64,000 bases of DNA from Tubiluchus corallicola. Its lineage: Eukaryota > Priapulida > Priapulimorpha > Priapulimorphida > Tubiluchidae. Numbering within the stretch: position 1 is the first letter of the stretch; each line of letters opens with the position of its first letter. The stretch spans positions 26,001 through 90,000 of the forward strand of contig JAQGDQ010000828.1 in assembly GCA_030141605.1 (NCBI GenBank), given 5' to 3'. This document shows, one piece after another, positions 22,200-33,114 of this stretch. Under the pieces are notes generated by a model that was not told the DNA's origin, did no database searches, and worked only from the letters and a program-made list of their open reading frames with translations. The position numbers and the translations under genes were made by a program.

Positions 22200-23540
22200 T
22201 CTACAGTTTGAATAAACATTTTTGCATTATTATATTTCGTTTTAGTAATACTTTATAGTTCGTTTAGTGCTTGAGAACGGATTATTTGCTTTCACATTAT
22301 TTCTTATGGGAATAAACGGTTCTCAACCAAATTGGCTTTCAAAGATACAGTACAAACAAGCCCCGACATGCAAAAACTAAAACTACTACTGACTGACCGA
22401 CCAACCAACTGACTTAATGACCGATCGACGGAGTCTTAAAAAAATTCGTGTGAAACATTTTCATGATTCCTTGTTCTTAAATGCATTTCAGTAAGCAAAC
22501 TTGTGCTCACTTTCTCGTTGTAATTAACCTATAGCGTAATTAACAAAGCGAACCTCGTAATTAGCACCAATATGTCAAAAAGGTAAAGTATGTAGTTCCA
22601 CTTTAACCTTCTGACCAAATGAGGTGATCATCTGAAATCATTTAGCAGGTGAGAAACTTCATGGAGCTCTTAACGTTTCACTCTTAGAACATTGTTACTG
22701 CAAACAAGGTAGGTAAAAACTTTTCACTATTATTTTTAGTTCAAAACATATTGATGATTCGCATCCTGAAATGGTTAAAAATTTCGTTAATCGTAATTTA
22801 ATCACAGCTAATAATATTATTTATGTACCAGTTTATAAATATTTTCAAATATTGCTTCTTATTACATGTAAATTATGTATAATATTGTAATTATGATGGT
22901 CTTGCATAAGTAGTAGCCTAAGCTGTTTCACATTCCTCAATAATCTAAGCAATTTGTGTTTTAATACAAAGTTTTTGATGAATTCTTACATAAATTGTTT
23001 GAAAATTGTAATTTCATTTCTGAAACTGTTATGTTCTGAAACTTTGAAAACGGAATAAATTTTGTAATATAACATAATATAATGCAATATAATTGTAATA
23101 TTTAGCTATCATAAATACTGTTTACTATTATTATTGTTAATAGTATAATTATTACTATTATTATTATGTGTTGTATGATGATTATACCCCATGTGCGATG
23201 TTCTGTCTGTGTAGTTTTCTCTTTTATCCATGTAATATATTGCATTGCTTTTGTAATGTATTGTAATGAATTGATTGCACAGTTCCAGCGATTGATGATG
23301 ATCGTGGAAATGACAAAGGTTAAGTGTGCCAGACAACGCATTTGTGTACACTTGACAACACCTCGCAGCCCATGCTATTGTAATAGTAACAATAGTTTTA
23401 ACAGCTAGCTAGAACCTTACCTAGTTCATTTTTTCTGTTTCCAAGCAAGATCCTGCTAGTAAATCATTCTACGCATAGCCTAGTGCTTAATTAAGTCCAC
23501 GTAAAACAACTAAATTTACTGAACCAATGCGGCAGTAAGC
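22200..23540. other. No recognisable gene; AT-rich
   Basis: Contains AT-rich stretches and an ATT microsatellite (about 23128-23168). No exon or motif seen on either strand. Confidence 0.5.
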
Positions 23541-23556
23541 TTTGCTTTTCCCACAT

Positions 23557-23612
23557 GTCACGTGACGCTTGTAATTAAGACACGTTGCTGTGGTGCACTT
23601 AACCTTTGACCT
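23557..23612 (+). promoter_or_regulatory. Candidate promoter elements of the EGF-collagen gene
   Basis: A perfect E-box palindrome GTCACGTGAC (23557-23566; USF/MITF/Myc-type) and AACCTTTGACCT (about 23601-23612), whose complement AGGTCAAAGGTT matches a DR1 nuclear-receptor half-site arrangement, lie 108-160 bp before the ATG at 23720. This is inference from motif matches only. Confidence 0.3.
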
Positions 23613-23719
23613 ACAGCAACTGCAGTGAAACTGTGAAAAGGTTTTTTGTACTGTGCTGGATCGTCAATAAATTTATTCAGTTCTGCACAATTTCTTGCAG
23701 TAAAGCTGCATCTCTAGAA

Positions 23720-23783
23720 ATGATGATGGCGACTGAAAGAAGACTCGCTCTGTTTGGCTTTTTAGCGATTGCTGCAAATACGT
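23720..23783 (+). CDS. Secreted EGF/collagen/RDGYG protein, exon 1 (signal peptide)
   Basis: Three consecutive ATGs open MMMATERRLALFGFLAIAAN, a good signal peptide (basic ERR, then a hydrophobic core, then AIA/AN as a possible cleavage site). A donor at ACGT/GTGTTT (weak, but GT) leaves phase 1 and fits the phase-1 EGF exon at 24450, giving ANTYDCTWNPC. Unspliced, the frame stops at TAA 14 bp later, just before a poly-C tract. This exon is the least certain of the four because the donor is weak; CAAATAC/GTGTGT (phase 2) is an alternative that would not keep the frame. Confidence 0.55.
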
Positions 23784-23796
23784 GTGTTTATGCCTA

Positions 23797-23930
23797 ACCC
23801 CCCCCCCCACCACCACCAACACCAATACCAATGCTAGGTACACCACCACCACCAACACCAATACCAATGCTAGGTACACCACCACCACCAACACCAATAC
23901 CAATGCTAGGTACACCACCACCACCAAAGT
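23797..23930. repeat. Poly-C tract and 36-bp CACCA-rich minisatellite in intron 1
   Basis: A run of Cs is followed by about 3.5 units of 36 bp: ACCACCACCAACACCAATAC and CAATGCTAGGTAC. It lies immediately after the signal-peptide exon. Confidence 0.93.
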
Positions 23931-24449
23931 TCATTTTAAAGAGCTTTAAGAATTTTCTGTGATTCTTTTACTCATTACACTCTTACTTCAATACTAGGTG
24001 AGTTACACCAGTAACAGTGTAAATAAGTTGGCTTCTTTAACACAGAATACCGTATATGTGTCATTTATTGTGATTCATGGCAGCTCTTGACTAAATGATA
24101 ATTCTTATATGTATCTATATTTGAATTTTCGAACTTTTTAGATTGCATGTTATGGTAATCTGAAGAGGAGAAGGAGTGTGCTCTCAAAACGTCGTTAGTA
24201 CAATAAAAAATTCTTCACTACAGTAAATAATGCTGTGGGATTCTTCGTAAAAAATGGTTTTAGCAATATTTGGAAATATGTCACTTTTATATATAGCATT
24301 TTCAGCATATAAAAACACTTATAACGCTAGTTTTTATATGTAGCCTTATTACACTAAATTATTTTATTTTATTTGTGTAATATCTGTGTGTCTGCAGTCT
24401 TGGCATTCATTGCTCATTTGTTTTCATGTTTTATTTTGTATCTAAACAG

Positions 24450-24563
24450 ATGACTGTACCTGGAACCCTTGTAAAAATGGTGGAACATGTACCGATTCAG
24501 ATGGGATGGAAGATGGAGTGTTTTCTTGTACATGTAGATCTGGATATAGAGGTGCACTTTGTG
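24450..24563 (+). CDS. Secreted EGF/collagen/RDGYG protein, exon 2 (EGF domain)
   Basis: A single complete EGF-like module in one symmetric phase 1-1 exon, as is usual for shuffled EGF domains. The acceptor is TCTAAACAG, the donor GTAAGA. The sequence reads DCTWNPCKNGGTCTDSDG, then FSCTCRSGYRGALC. All six cysteines are present in EGF spacing, with the NGGTC and GYRGxxC signatures. No calcium-binding D-x-[DN]-E-C start is present. It lies 666 bp after exon 1; the intervening sequence has no better candidate exon. Confidence 0.88.
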
Positions 24564-24825
24564 GTAAGACGATAAAATCATGCTTTATTCTTTTCTATAC
24601 AGGATCGTTCAGAAAAATGCGGTCTCCAATCTAATTTGTAAAACTTCATGTTCATAGAGACATTTGTAAAAGAGGCCCGTATCACTGTGTAGCTGGTTCT
24701 CCTCTTTCCAGAAAAGCTATAAATTTCTTTCAAAGAACGCCACCCTTACCACCACGGGCATTTTTGAAGGTTTTTCTCTCGCCATTCCTAGAAGAACACC
24801 GCGTACAATAAACATCGTAGCGGCG

Positions 24826-24910
24826 TTTGGTGGGGGTGGGGTGGTGGTGGGGGGTGGCGTGGTGGTGGGGGGTGGCGTTGGTGTCTCTGGCGTGGGGTGA
24901 GGTGGTGTCT
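24826..24910 (+). repeat. G-rich tract with G-quadruplex potential
   Basis: TGGTGGGGGTGGGGTGGTGG followed by further GGGGGG and GGTGGGGGG runs gives at least four G-tracts of three or more within 40 bp on the transcribed-sense strand of the EGF/collagen gene intron. It is an impure minisatellite of GGTGGCGTGGT-like units. Confidence 0.75.
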
Positions 24911-26539
24911 TTGACTGAAAACGTATAGCTGTTTGGAAAGAAGAGAAATCAGCTACACGATGGAAGGGATTTCTTTCGCAAATGCTCCTACCAAGATGAA
25001 GGGCTACGAATTAGTTCATGGGAAAACTTTTCTGGGCGAAATTGTGTTATTGGCTCTGAACAAAAACGTTTCCTGTTTTAAATTAATTTGTCGTGCCTTT
25101 ATTTGATGACAATGACTAGACCATTTGGGTGTAAATAAGAGAATGGTAATCCTACCTTGTTAGACGCAAGAAGCAAGAAATAAAACACGATGCGTTACCT
25201 GTAAGGCGTCTTCTATCTTCCGTAATGCCTATATCATGATTCGCGGTATGGTGGTTGCCCTCTGTTAGATAAATATATAAATATTGGATATATATTTAGA
25301 ATAACCAAATCGTAATGCAAAATTGTCAGCTTGTTTAGTAAGAAATTTATTTAATGTACATAGTGTAAAGACTTATTTAACATTTTTGTACTTTTTTGCT
25401 CTGCAAATAGAGGGCTTATCTTGTATAATTGCAAATTTCATTCATACACTATCTACGTAAATTTTGCTCATTACAGAATAACATATTTCGTTAAAAATGT
25501 TCCATATTGAAAACCATAATAATCTGGCTGCATCATGAACATAATAATTTCGATAGTATCGCTACTACCTTGTCATTTCACTTGGTGGACAGATGGTTGG
25601 AATCCCTCCTGGCGCCTCAGAAGAACTTCCATGCACTGTCCGATGCTGTTGAGAATTTAAATTCTGCTTTATTCATAAAGGCTTCAATACAGTTCAAGCT
25701 TTTAACTAGGTCAATTTCTAGAGAAAGATATGTTTAGTTTAGTTTACGGTACGACTTCTTCCTGTACACAATAAAGAATATGGCTCGCAAATTTCTATAT
25801 TGTCTTAAGATAATTTTCTTTCTACGTATTGGATCCAAAACTTTACAACAGATGCAACACCTCGTAGAGATTGTCTCAGTGCCTCGGAAGTAACACGTGT
25901 TTAACTCTTTCGTTTCAAGGCCTGTTTTGCTGAGTTCGTGATTTTTGGGAGAAACTACGTATTGGATTTAGCTTCAGCGTTTACATCTCCACTGACGTGA
26001 TTTCTGTTTAAAGACTTACTGCTCTGTTTTTCTTTGGAACGGCCTCGATAGATGGTGCTACACTGCACTCTCAAAGTGGATCATTTGAACTGAACTGATG
26101 ACATTTTACGTACTTGCACGCTCCAAATTCATTTCTTCTTGAAATTGCACTTCTATGATTATTTTTGATGTGTTATTGTTTATAAGCTCATAACTGACAT
26201 TTCAAAGTGCTGTTGTGTTCATTATTGTGTCATCTGACACTTTTGTGTTTTGATTAAAACTTGCTTGTCAATTCCTGTTATAGTACAGCCGCTTTGACAC
26301 CAAAACCCAAAGAAAACCCCGTTTTCGAAAGCAGAATCACGCCTGCTTTCCTAAAACTAGCGTTGTTTTTCTAAAGACTAAAGAAGGCGGAATCAGAAAA
26401 ATGAAGGTAGTGGGTTTTATACCAGTCATATTTCGAGGAAAACGACACTTCCTTACCAGAAAAAAACGCGAGTTTCTCGCAAAAAGAGAAATATCCATTT
26501 TGTTTAGTCTAAGTGTGAGAAAAAACGACATCGTTTCGC

Positions 26540-26890
26540 CCAAAAGGCGCACGTTTGTTAGGTAGTGGTTGGTTGACATCCTTCTGTCTCGGAAGACAAT
26601 GGAGTGTGCGCCAAGAGAGTCAGTTATTGATCGCATTGATGGAGCTGCAGCGTCTACTTTGGCTGAGCAATGCGATCCTTGAACGTCTCCAGGGCGCACG
26701 CCTGGGCAAGGTGTATGGAGATCCTGAGTTGACCACACAACAGGAACCCCCTCTCTTCCTCCCTGGTGTAGTCCAAACGAAAGCGGAGCGATACGTTCGT
26801 TTGGCACCAGGTTGGCTGCAGGAGCTGCCGGAGTCAGTGAGCATGCTGGACTGGTCCGCCTTCGGGGCTCCACTCCTGATTTAGAAGGTT
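26540..26890. other. GC-rich segment of unknown origin, open on both strands
   Basis: About 350 bp clearly richer in G+C than the flanks, starting near TTAGGTAGTGGTTGG and ending GGGGCTCCACTCCTGATTTAG. A 109-codon frame is open on plus (26555-26884) and a longer one on minus (26337-26873), but neither shows a recognisable domain. It includes GACATCCTTCTGTCTCGGAA-type sequence that looks like an interspersed repeat body. It may be a SINE/retroposed fragment, not a gene. Confidence 0.3.
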
Positions 26891-27483
26891 TACTCTTCTA
26901 CGCATGGCCGTTTAGTCACTTGACCTCCTCCGCCCTCTAGCCGTTGGCCGCTTGTGCAGCTACTAGTGTCGAGATACAGTGTAGGTAGTGGATGGGAATA
27001 GTAAATATGGGTGGAGTTTTGAATATCACGAGTGCAGTTCTTAAAGCATATACGTGAAATTGACAGGTAAATACTCCGGTATGCGAAATACTGATATTAT
27101 TGGACCATTCTAAAAAACGTATAGCTGAAAAGTTTCCTTTGTCCACAATTTCTGTTTTATCTCAGTTAAACTGGACTTTGTTTGAGAAGAAACAGCGTTG
27201 AAAATTGTACAGTAAGATTAAGATATTCTTTTAAACAAAATTATTCCTGCTTAGACTGCAATTGTCAGTGGTGTTACTCGTCCAAATTCTTAGTTGTCAG
27301 TTTTCTTTAAATTAAAAGTCACTTTTATTGTGTTTTGCTTTGAGTTTGAATCACTTGCTCCATGGCGTTCTACTTGCTAACCAATCTGTCTGTTAATTCA
27401 CAATCCCGTCTGATTATATATGTGCTAAATCTCAAGACCTCAATCGTTGAAATTACTTGACTTGTTGCATTGCATTTTTACAG

Positions 27484-27537
27484 GATGTCCAATCTGCAGA
27501 ACAGTTGAAGGACCACCTGGACCGCCAGGACCACCAG
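27484..27537 (+). CDS. Secreted EGF/collagen/RDGYG protein, exon 3 (collagen Gly-X-Y)
   Basis: A 54-bp exon (the classical collagen exon length), phase 1 at both ends, acceptor TTTTACAG, donor GTGAGG. It encodes GCPICRTVEGPPGPPGPPG: a two-cysteine CPIC hinge, then three Gly-Pro-Pro triplets. Three triplets are too few for a stable helix alone; either other collagen exons are missed or the cysteines help trimerise it. The split Gly codons join it to the EGF exon before and the C-terminal exon after, without a frame change. Confidence 0.82.
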
Positions 27538-27574
27538 GTGAGGTAATTTTTTTGCTGTTGCTGCTTGCATTGTT

Positions 27575-28075
27575 GATTTGTTGTTACCTTTGTTACAGTC
27601 CAGTACATGTCAACCTATGTACTAAGAAAGATTTGTAAAATCTCAGTGAACTCACCTTGATTCAAACTGCTCACAAGGACTTGTTGTTACCTTTGTTACA
27701 GTCCAGTACATGTCAACCTATGTACTAAGAAGGATTTGTAAAATCTCAGTGAACTCACCTTGATTCAAACTGCTCACAAGGACTTGTTGTTACCTTTGTT
27801 ACAGTCCAGTACATGTCAACCTATGTACTAAGAAGGATTTGTAAAATCTCAGTGAACTCACCTTGATTCAAACTGCTCACAAGGACTTGTTGTTACCTTT
27901 GTTACAGTCCAGTACATGTCAACCTATGTACTAAGAAGGATTTGTAAAATCTCAGTGAACTCACATTGATTCAAACTGCTCACAAGGACTTGTTGTTACC
28001 TTTGTTACAGTCCAGTATATGTCAACCTATGTACTAAGAAAGATTTGTAAAATCTCAGTGAACTCACCATAATTC
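27575..28075. repeat. 103-bp tandem repeat, nearly 5 copies, in intron 3
   Basis: The unit contains TTGTTGTTACCTTTGTTACAG, TCCAGTACATGTCAACC and GTAAAATCTCAGTGAACTCA. Each unit carries a splice-acceptor-like CTTTGTTACAG/TCC and begins only 38 bp after the collagen exon. Confidence 0.95.
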
Positions 28076-28828
28076 AGAAGAAGGTCATAAGTGCCAATCT
28101 CAAGAGAAACTCTTCAACTCCCCCTCTTGTTGGCGAGCGGGAGACGACGATGAAAATTATAATAAGCAATGTGTCAATGAAATGGACACAAAACACCAGT
28201 TTAACGTGTTGACCAAAAGTTTCTTTATTCTGAAAGACAATTATTAACATTTAGTTTAACTTGCATTGAATAGAAGAGAATTAGTTGCATGATTAAATGT
28301 ATTGCTATAACTAAGCACTGATATAAAAATTATATAAGCTATATTGAAATTAATTAACAATAACTTACGTTGTTAGAGCCTTTAACAGTTACAAAGACAA
28401 GAATGAGAACTCCAAGTTGCCTTAAGAACAACGACGTCACAACAATAAATTTGTAAGAAATTCACAGTCATAATGCTCATCCCAGACAGAAAAATAGAGC
28501 AATGGTGGAGAGAACCAAAAGACGGGTAAAATGTCATACAACTACTACAGCTGTACCTCACGAAAGACCAATATGCTAATGTATTCAAGTATATTAGGTG
28601 CTTCAATTTTAAAAGAGTGACTACTGTAAAAGGTAAAAAGATTAATAAATAAACAAACAGGTGGCAGCACCGTCGCAGTAGTTGAGAAATAAATTAAAAT
28701 CAAAAAAGGGCCTATGCACCCACTACAGTCAGTATGTGTAGTCGTCGTTTTCCAAAGCTTGTTAAAAAATCAAAATTTCAAATAAATTTCGTTTAAGTTA
28801 GTTAATAATATATTTTCCTATTTTACAG

Positions 28829-29157
28829 GCACCCTCTTTCTAGTTCATAGAAACCCTGCAAGTAAGTACAGAGTTGGCCATGGATTTAAATCATATGCGC
28901 CCAATTACTATGTTGACGAGCGAAATTATGGGAATGGAAGGGACGGTTACGGAGGCGCGAGAGGCTATAGTGGACGAAGAGACGGTTATGGAGAGGAGAC
29001 AGGCTATAGCAGACGAAGAGATGGTTATGGAGAGGAGCGAGGCTATAGCAGACGAAGAGATGGTTATGGAGAGGAGACAGGCTATGGAGGACGAAAAGAC
29101 GCTTATGGAGAGGAGAAAGGCTATGCGACTAAAGAAGAGGAGTACAGAGACCATTGA
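28829..29157 (+). CDS. Secreted EGF/collagen/RDGYG protein, terminal exon (Tyr/Gly/Arg repeats)
   Basis: The acceptor is ATTTTACAG; the phase 1 start (G/GC, Gly) follows GPPGPPG directly. 108 codons run to TGA at 29155. After TLFLVHRNPASKYRV and SYAPNYYVDERNYGNG come five repeats of about 13 residues: RDGYGGARGYSG, RRDGYGEETGYSR, RRDGYGEERGYSR, RRDGYGEETGYGG, RKDAYGEEKGYAT. The tail is KEEEYRDH. There is no methionine in this frame, so it is easily missed by start-to-stop searches; the Met-rich frame overlapping it is a shadow. The Tyr/Gly/charged composition suggests an extracellular structural or adhesive tail. The Arg-Arg steps could alternatively be processing sites. The assembled protein is 186 aa. 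Confidence 0.75.
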
Positions 29158-29454
29158 GGTTATGAGGACCCAAAAGAAGGAAAGACACACAATTGGTGAA
29201 ATGATAATTATTAAGATAGTGGATAGAAAAATAAAACACGTTATTTGAGCTGCGAAAATGACACAAAATGTGAAAACAAAAGATGTAATCATCTGTTTTG
29301 GTAAAAGAGAAATGGTGAATGTACTTGTGGTGTAAATAATGGAAATAATGAATCCGTAATTATTAAAAGAACGAGAAATTGTTATTTTTAAACTGCGTTA
29401 TCCAGTATATTGATAAAAAATGTTGTTCGACTTCATAACTGAGGGTCTTTGACC

Positions 29455-29935
29455 ATTTTCAAACGTAACTAAGGTATGGCAGTTTTATTCTAAACGTAAC
29501 TATGTTATGGCAGTTTTATTCTAAACGTAACTAAGGTATGGCAGTTTTATTCTAAACGTAACTATGTTATGGCAGTTTTATTCTAAACGCAACTATGTTA
29601 TGGCAGATTTATTCTAAACGTAACTATGTTATGGCAGATTTATTCTAAACTTAACTATGTTATGGCAGATTTATTCTAAACGTAACTATGTTATGGCAGA
29701 TTTATTCTAAACGTAACTATGTTATGGCAGATTTATTCTAAACGTAACTATGTTATGGCAGCTTTATTCTAAACGCAACTATGTTATGGCAGATTTATTC
29801 TAAACGTAACTATGTTATGGCAGATTTATTCTAAACGTAACTATGTTATGGCAGATTTATTCTAAACGTAACTATGTTATGGCAGATTTATTCTAAACGT
29901 AACTATGTTATGGCAGATTTATTTCTAAACTACTC
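29455..29935. repeat. 31-bp minisatellite, about 15 copies
   Basis: The unit is TCTAAACGTAACTATGTTAT plus GGCAGATTTAT, with GTTTTAT variants in the first copies. It begins about 300 bp after the stop of the EGF/collagen gene. Confidence 0.96.
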
Positions 29936-30186
29936 TGGATGCATCTGCATCTTACTTAGCTTTGGGGTTACATCATTTCTTATCATTGTCTTTTTTCTCA
30001 CACTATTTTTGTACTAAACTAGAATTTATCCTGAAATTTGAATACGAGCAATTGTACACTTCATTATCGCTTTGTGATGCAAATGTGCGGTAATTTCCTA
30101 TGTCACTTTAGTTGCAGACTGTCACACATGTGTCAGGCATGTGTTGCACGCATTTTAACTCTTTCACACGCGCACATCCACCAAAT

Positions 30187-32417
30187 TTCACTTTTCACTC
30201 ATTACATAGCTTCACAAGCAAGTCTGCAAGTCACTTGGCTTCGTTTACCATCATTGCCAGTCATGACACAATTAGTGTAGTACTACTCTTCACTTCATAA
30301 GCAAGTCTGCAAGTCACCTGGCTTCGTTTACCATCATTGCCAGTCATGACACAATTGGTGTAGTACTACTCTTCACTTCACAAGCAAGTCTGCAAGTCAC
30401 CTGGCTTCGTTTACTATCATTGCCAGTCATGACACGATTAGTGTAGTACTGCTCTTCACTTCACAAGCAAGTCTGCAAGTCACCTGGCTTCGTTTACCAT
30501 CATTGCCAGTCATGACACAATTAGTGTAGTACTACTCTTCACTTCATAAGCAAGTCTGCAAGTCACCTGGCTTCGTTTACTATCATTGCCAGTCATGACA
30601 CGATTAGTGTAGTACTACTCTTCACTTCACAAGCAAGTCTGCAAGTCACCTGCCTTCGTTTACCATCATTGCCAGTCATGACACAATTAGTGTAGTACTA
30701 CTCTTCACTTCACAAGCAAGTCTGCAAGTCACCTGCCTTCGTTTACCATCATTGCCAGTCATGACACAATTAGTGTAGTACTACTCTTCACTTCACAAGC
30801 AAGTCTGCAAGTCACCTGCCTTCGTTTACCATCATTGCCAGTCATGACACGATTAGTGTAGTACTGCTCTTCACTTCATAAGCAAGTCTGCAAGTCACCT
30901 GGCTTCGTTTACCATCATTGCCAGTCATGACACGATTAGTGTAGTACTACTCTTCACTTCACAAGCAAGTCTGCAAGTCACCTGGCTTCGTTTACTATCA
31001 TTGCCAGTCATGACACAATTAGTGTAGTACTACTCTTCACTTCATAAGCAAGTCTGCAAGTCACCTGCCTTCGTTTACCATCATTGCCAGTCATGACACA
31101 ATTAGTGTAGTACTACTCTTCACCTCACAAGCAAGTCTGCAAGTCACCTGCCTTCGTTTACCATCATTGCCAGTCATGACACAATTAGTGTAGTACTACT
31201 CTTCACTTCACAAGCAAGTCTGCAAGTCACCTGCCTTCGTTTACCATCATTGCCAGTCATGACACGATTAGTGTAGTACTGCTCTTCACTTCATAAGCAA
31301 GTCTGCAAGTCACCTGGCTTCGTTTACCATCATTGCCAGTCATGACACGATTAGTGTAGTACTACTCTTCACTTCACAAGCAAGTCTGCAAGTCACCTGG
31401 CTTCGTTTACTATCATTGCCAGTCATGACACAATTAGTGTAGTACTACTCTTCACTTCATAAGCAAGTCTGCAAGTCACCTGCCTTCGTTTACCATCATT
31501 GCCAGTCATGACACAATTAGTGTAGTACTACTCTTCACCTCACAAGCAAGTCTGCAAGTCACCTGCCTTCGTTTACCATCATTGCCAGTCATGACACGAT
31601 TAGTGTAGTACTACTCTTCACTTCACAAGCAAGTCTGCAAGTCACCTGGCTTCGTTTACCTTCATTGCCAGTCATGACACAATTAGTGTAGTACTACTCT
31701 TCACTTCACAAGCAAGTCTGCAAGTCACTTGGCTTCGTTTACCATCATTGCCAGTCATGACACAATTAGTGTAGTACTACTCTTCACTTCACAAGCAAGT
31801 CTGCAAGTCACCTGGCTTCGTTTACCATCATTGCCAGTCATGACACAATTAGTGTAGTACTACTCTTCACTTCACAAGCAAGTCTGCAAGTCACCTGGCT
31901 TCGTTTACCATCATTGCCAGTCATGACACAATTAGTGTAGTACTACTCTTCACTTCACAAGCAAGTCTGCAAGTCACTTGGCTTCGTTTACCATCATTGC
32001 CAGTCATGACACAATTAGTGTAGTACTACTCTTCACTTCACAAGCAAGTCTACAAGTCACTTGGCTTCGTTTACCATCATTGCCAGTCATGACACAATTT
32101 GTGTAGTACTACTCTTCACTTCACAAGCAAGTCTGCAAGTCACTTGGCTTCGTTTACCATCATTGCCAGTCATGACACGATTAGTGTAGTACTACTCTTC
32201 ACTTCACAAGCAAGTCTACAAGTCACTTGGCTTCGTTTACCATCATTGCCAGTCATGACACGATTAGTGTAGTACTACTCTTCACTTCACAAGCAAGTCT
32301 GCAAGTCACCTGGCTTCGTTTACCATCATTGCCAGTCATGACACAATTGGTGTAGTACTGTTCTTCACTTCATAAGCAAGTCTGCAAGTCACCTGGCTTC
32401 GTTTACCATCATTGCCA
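30187..32417. repeat. 83-bp minisatellite, about 27 copies, with higher-order repeats
   Basis: The unit contains CACAAGCAAGTCTGCAAGTC, ACCTGGCTTCGTTTACCATC and ATTGCCAGTCATGACACAAT. Variant positions (GCTCTTCACTTCATAAG, CCTGCCTTCG, TTTACTATC, CACGATTAG) recur in the same order 415 bp (5 units) apart, for example at about 30866 and 31281. The last unit stops in GCCAGTC, exactly where the polycystin duplication begins. Confidence 0.97.
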
Positions 32418-32585
32418 GTCATTTGTGTTTTAATTCGTTTATTAATCAAGCTTTTGTCGCAATTTGATTGAAATTAATTTTGTAAATGATTTATCAAATA
32501 TAAATCATAATAGTGTTTTTAAGCCAATGTTACAAGCTTCATAAATATTTAGCAAGTGCATTAAATATTTTGCAATAATACTATA

Positions 32586-33047
32586 CTAGCAAACGCCCCG
32601 CAAAAAATGTTGCACGTAAGTACACTTATAATCAAAAATACGCGAACATCCTACACAGTCCTCATTTACAATGCAAAGCAAGTAGCTGTTTTTACTGAAT
32701 TAAACTTAGAAGGTTATAGACAGAGTATAATGGATGACGTCACAACAATGGCTTTACGTCAGCAGTTTTTCAAGCGAAAATTGCCAAAAATAGAACATCT
32801 AATTAACTCGTCGGTATTCCTCTTGGTGGACACGTCCTAAAATATAGCTCACATCATCGTGTAGCCCTGTTCTTTCTCTTTCTAAAGACCTATATATCAC
32901 CTTCAAAGAGCCCCACCAGGTGCCGCTGGAACATTTTTTCTACAAGCCGTTTGACCAAAATTTCGAAAAAATTGAGAATTGGGTCCGGGAAAATGCCCGT
33001 TACGGGAAGCCGTGGCCCTCTCGCGAATATATATATATATAACATAC
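32586..33047 (+). repeat. Intronic interspersed element ending in (TA)n, copy in arm 1
   Basis: It starts TAGCAAACGCCCCGCAAAA, contains ACACTTATAATCAAAAATA, a TGACGTCA, and a GC-rich 3' part (GGGAAAATGCCCGTTACGGG) followed by CTCTCGCG and a (TA)n tail, like a SINE or short retroposon. Its 5' 55 bp recur at 33856-33913 as a separate partial copy. A 77-codon open frame in it is duplicated in arm 2 only because the DNA is duplicated. Confidence 0.5.
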
Positions 33048-33114
33048 CAGGGAAATGACTATATACGATGCTTTCTTATAATGCTTCTAAAATAAACTTG
33101 TGTTATTTATACAG

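Larger units (their letters stand above)
24600..27480. other. Intron 2 of the EGF/collagen gene; G-rich tract and GC-rich island inside
   Basis: No further exon of the gene could be supported here. It includes the G-rich tract at 24826-24910 and a GC-rich segment at 26540-26890, both listed separately. The rest is AT-rich without open frames of interest. Confidence 0.45.

Noticed and set aside
26337-26884. Genes on either strand of the GC-rich segment
   Set aside because: Two long overlapping frames without any recognisable domain; GC-rich DNA has fewer stops by chance. Kept only as an unexplained segment.
28874-29248. Met/Glu-rich 124-codon frame on plus and Ser/Ile-rich frame on minus
   Set aside because: Both overlap the RDGYG exon. 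The splice-supported frame (28829-29157) joins in phase to the collagen exon and has the coherent repeat; the others are shadows.
32607-32840. 77-codon frame conserved between 32607-32840 (+) and 44945-44715 (-)
   Set aside because: The conservation is explained by the 1.1-kb inverted duplication, and the frame sits in a (TA)n-tailed intronic repeat.
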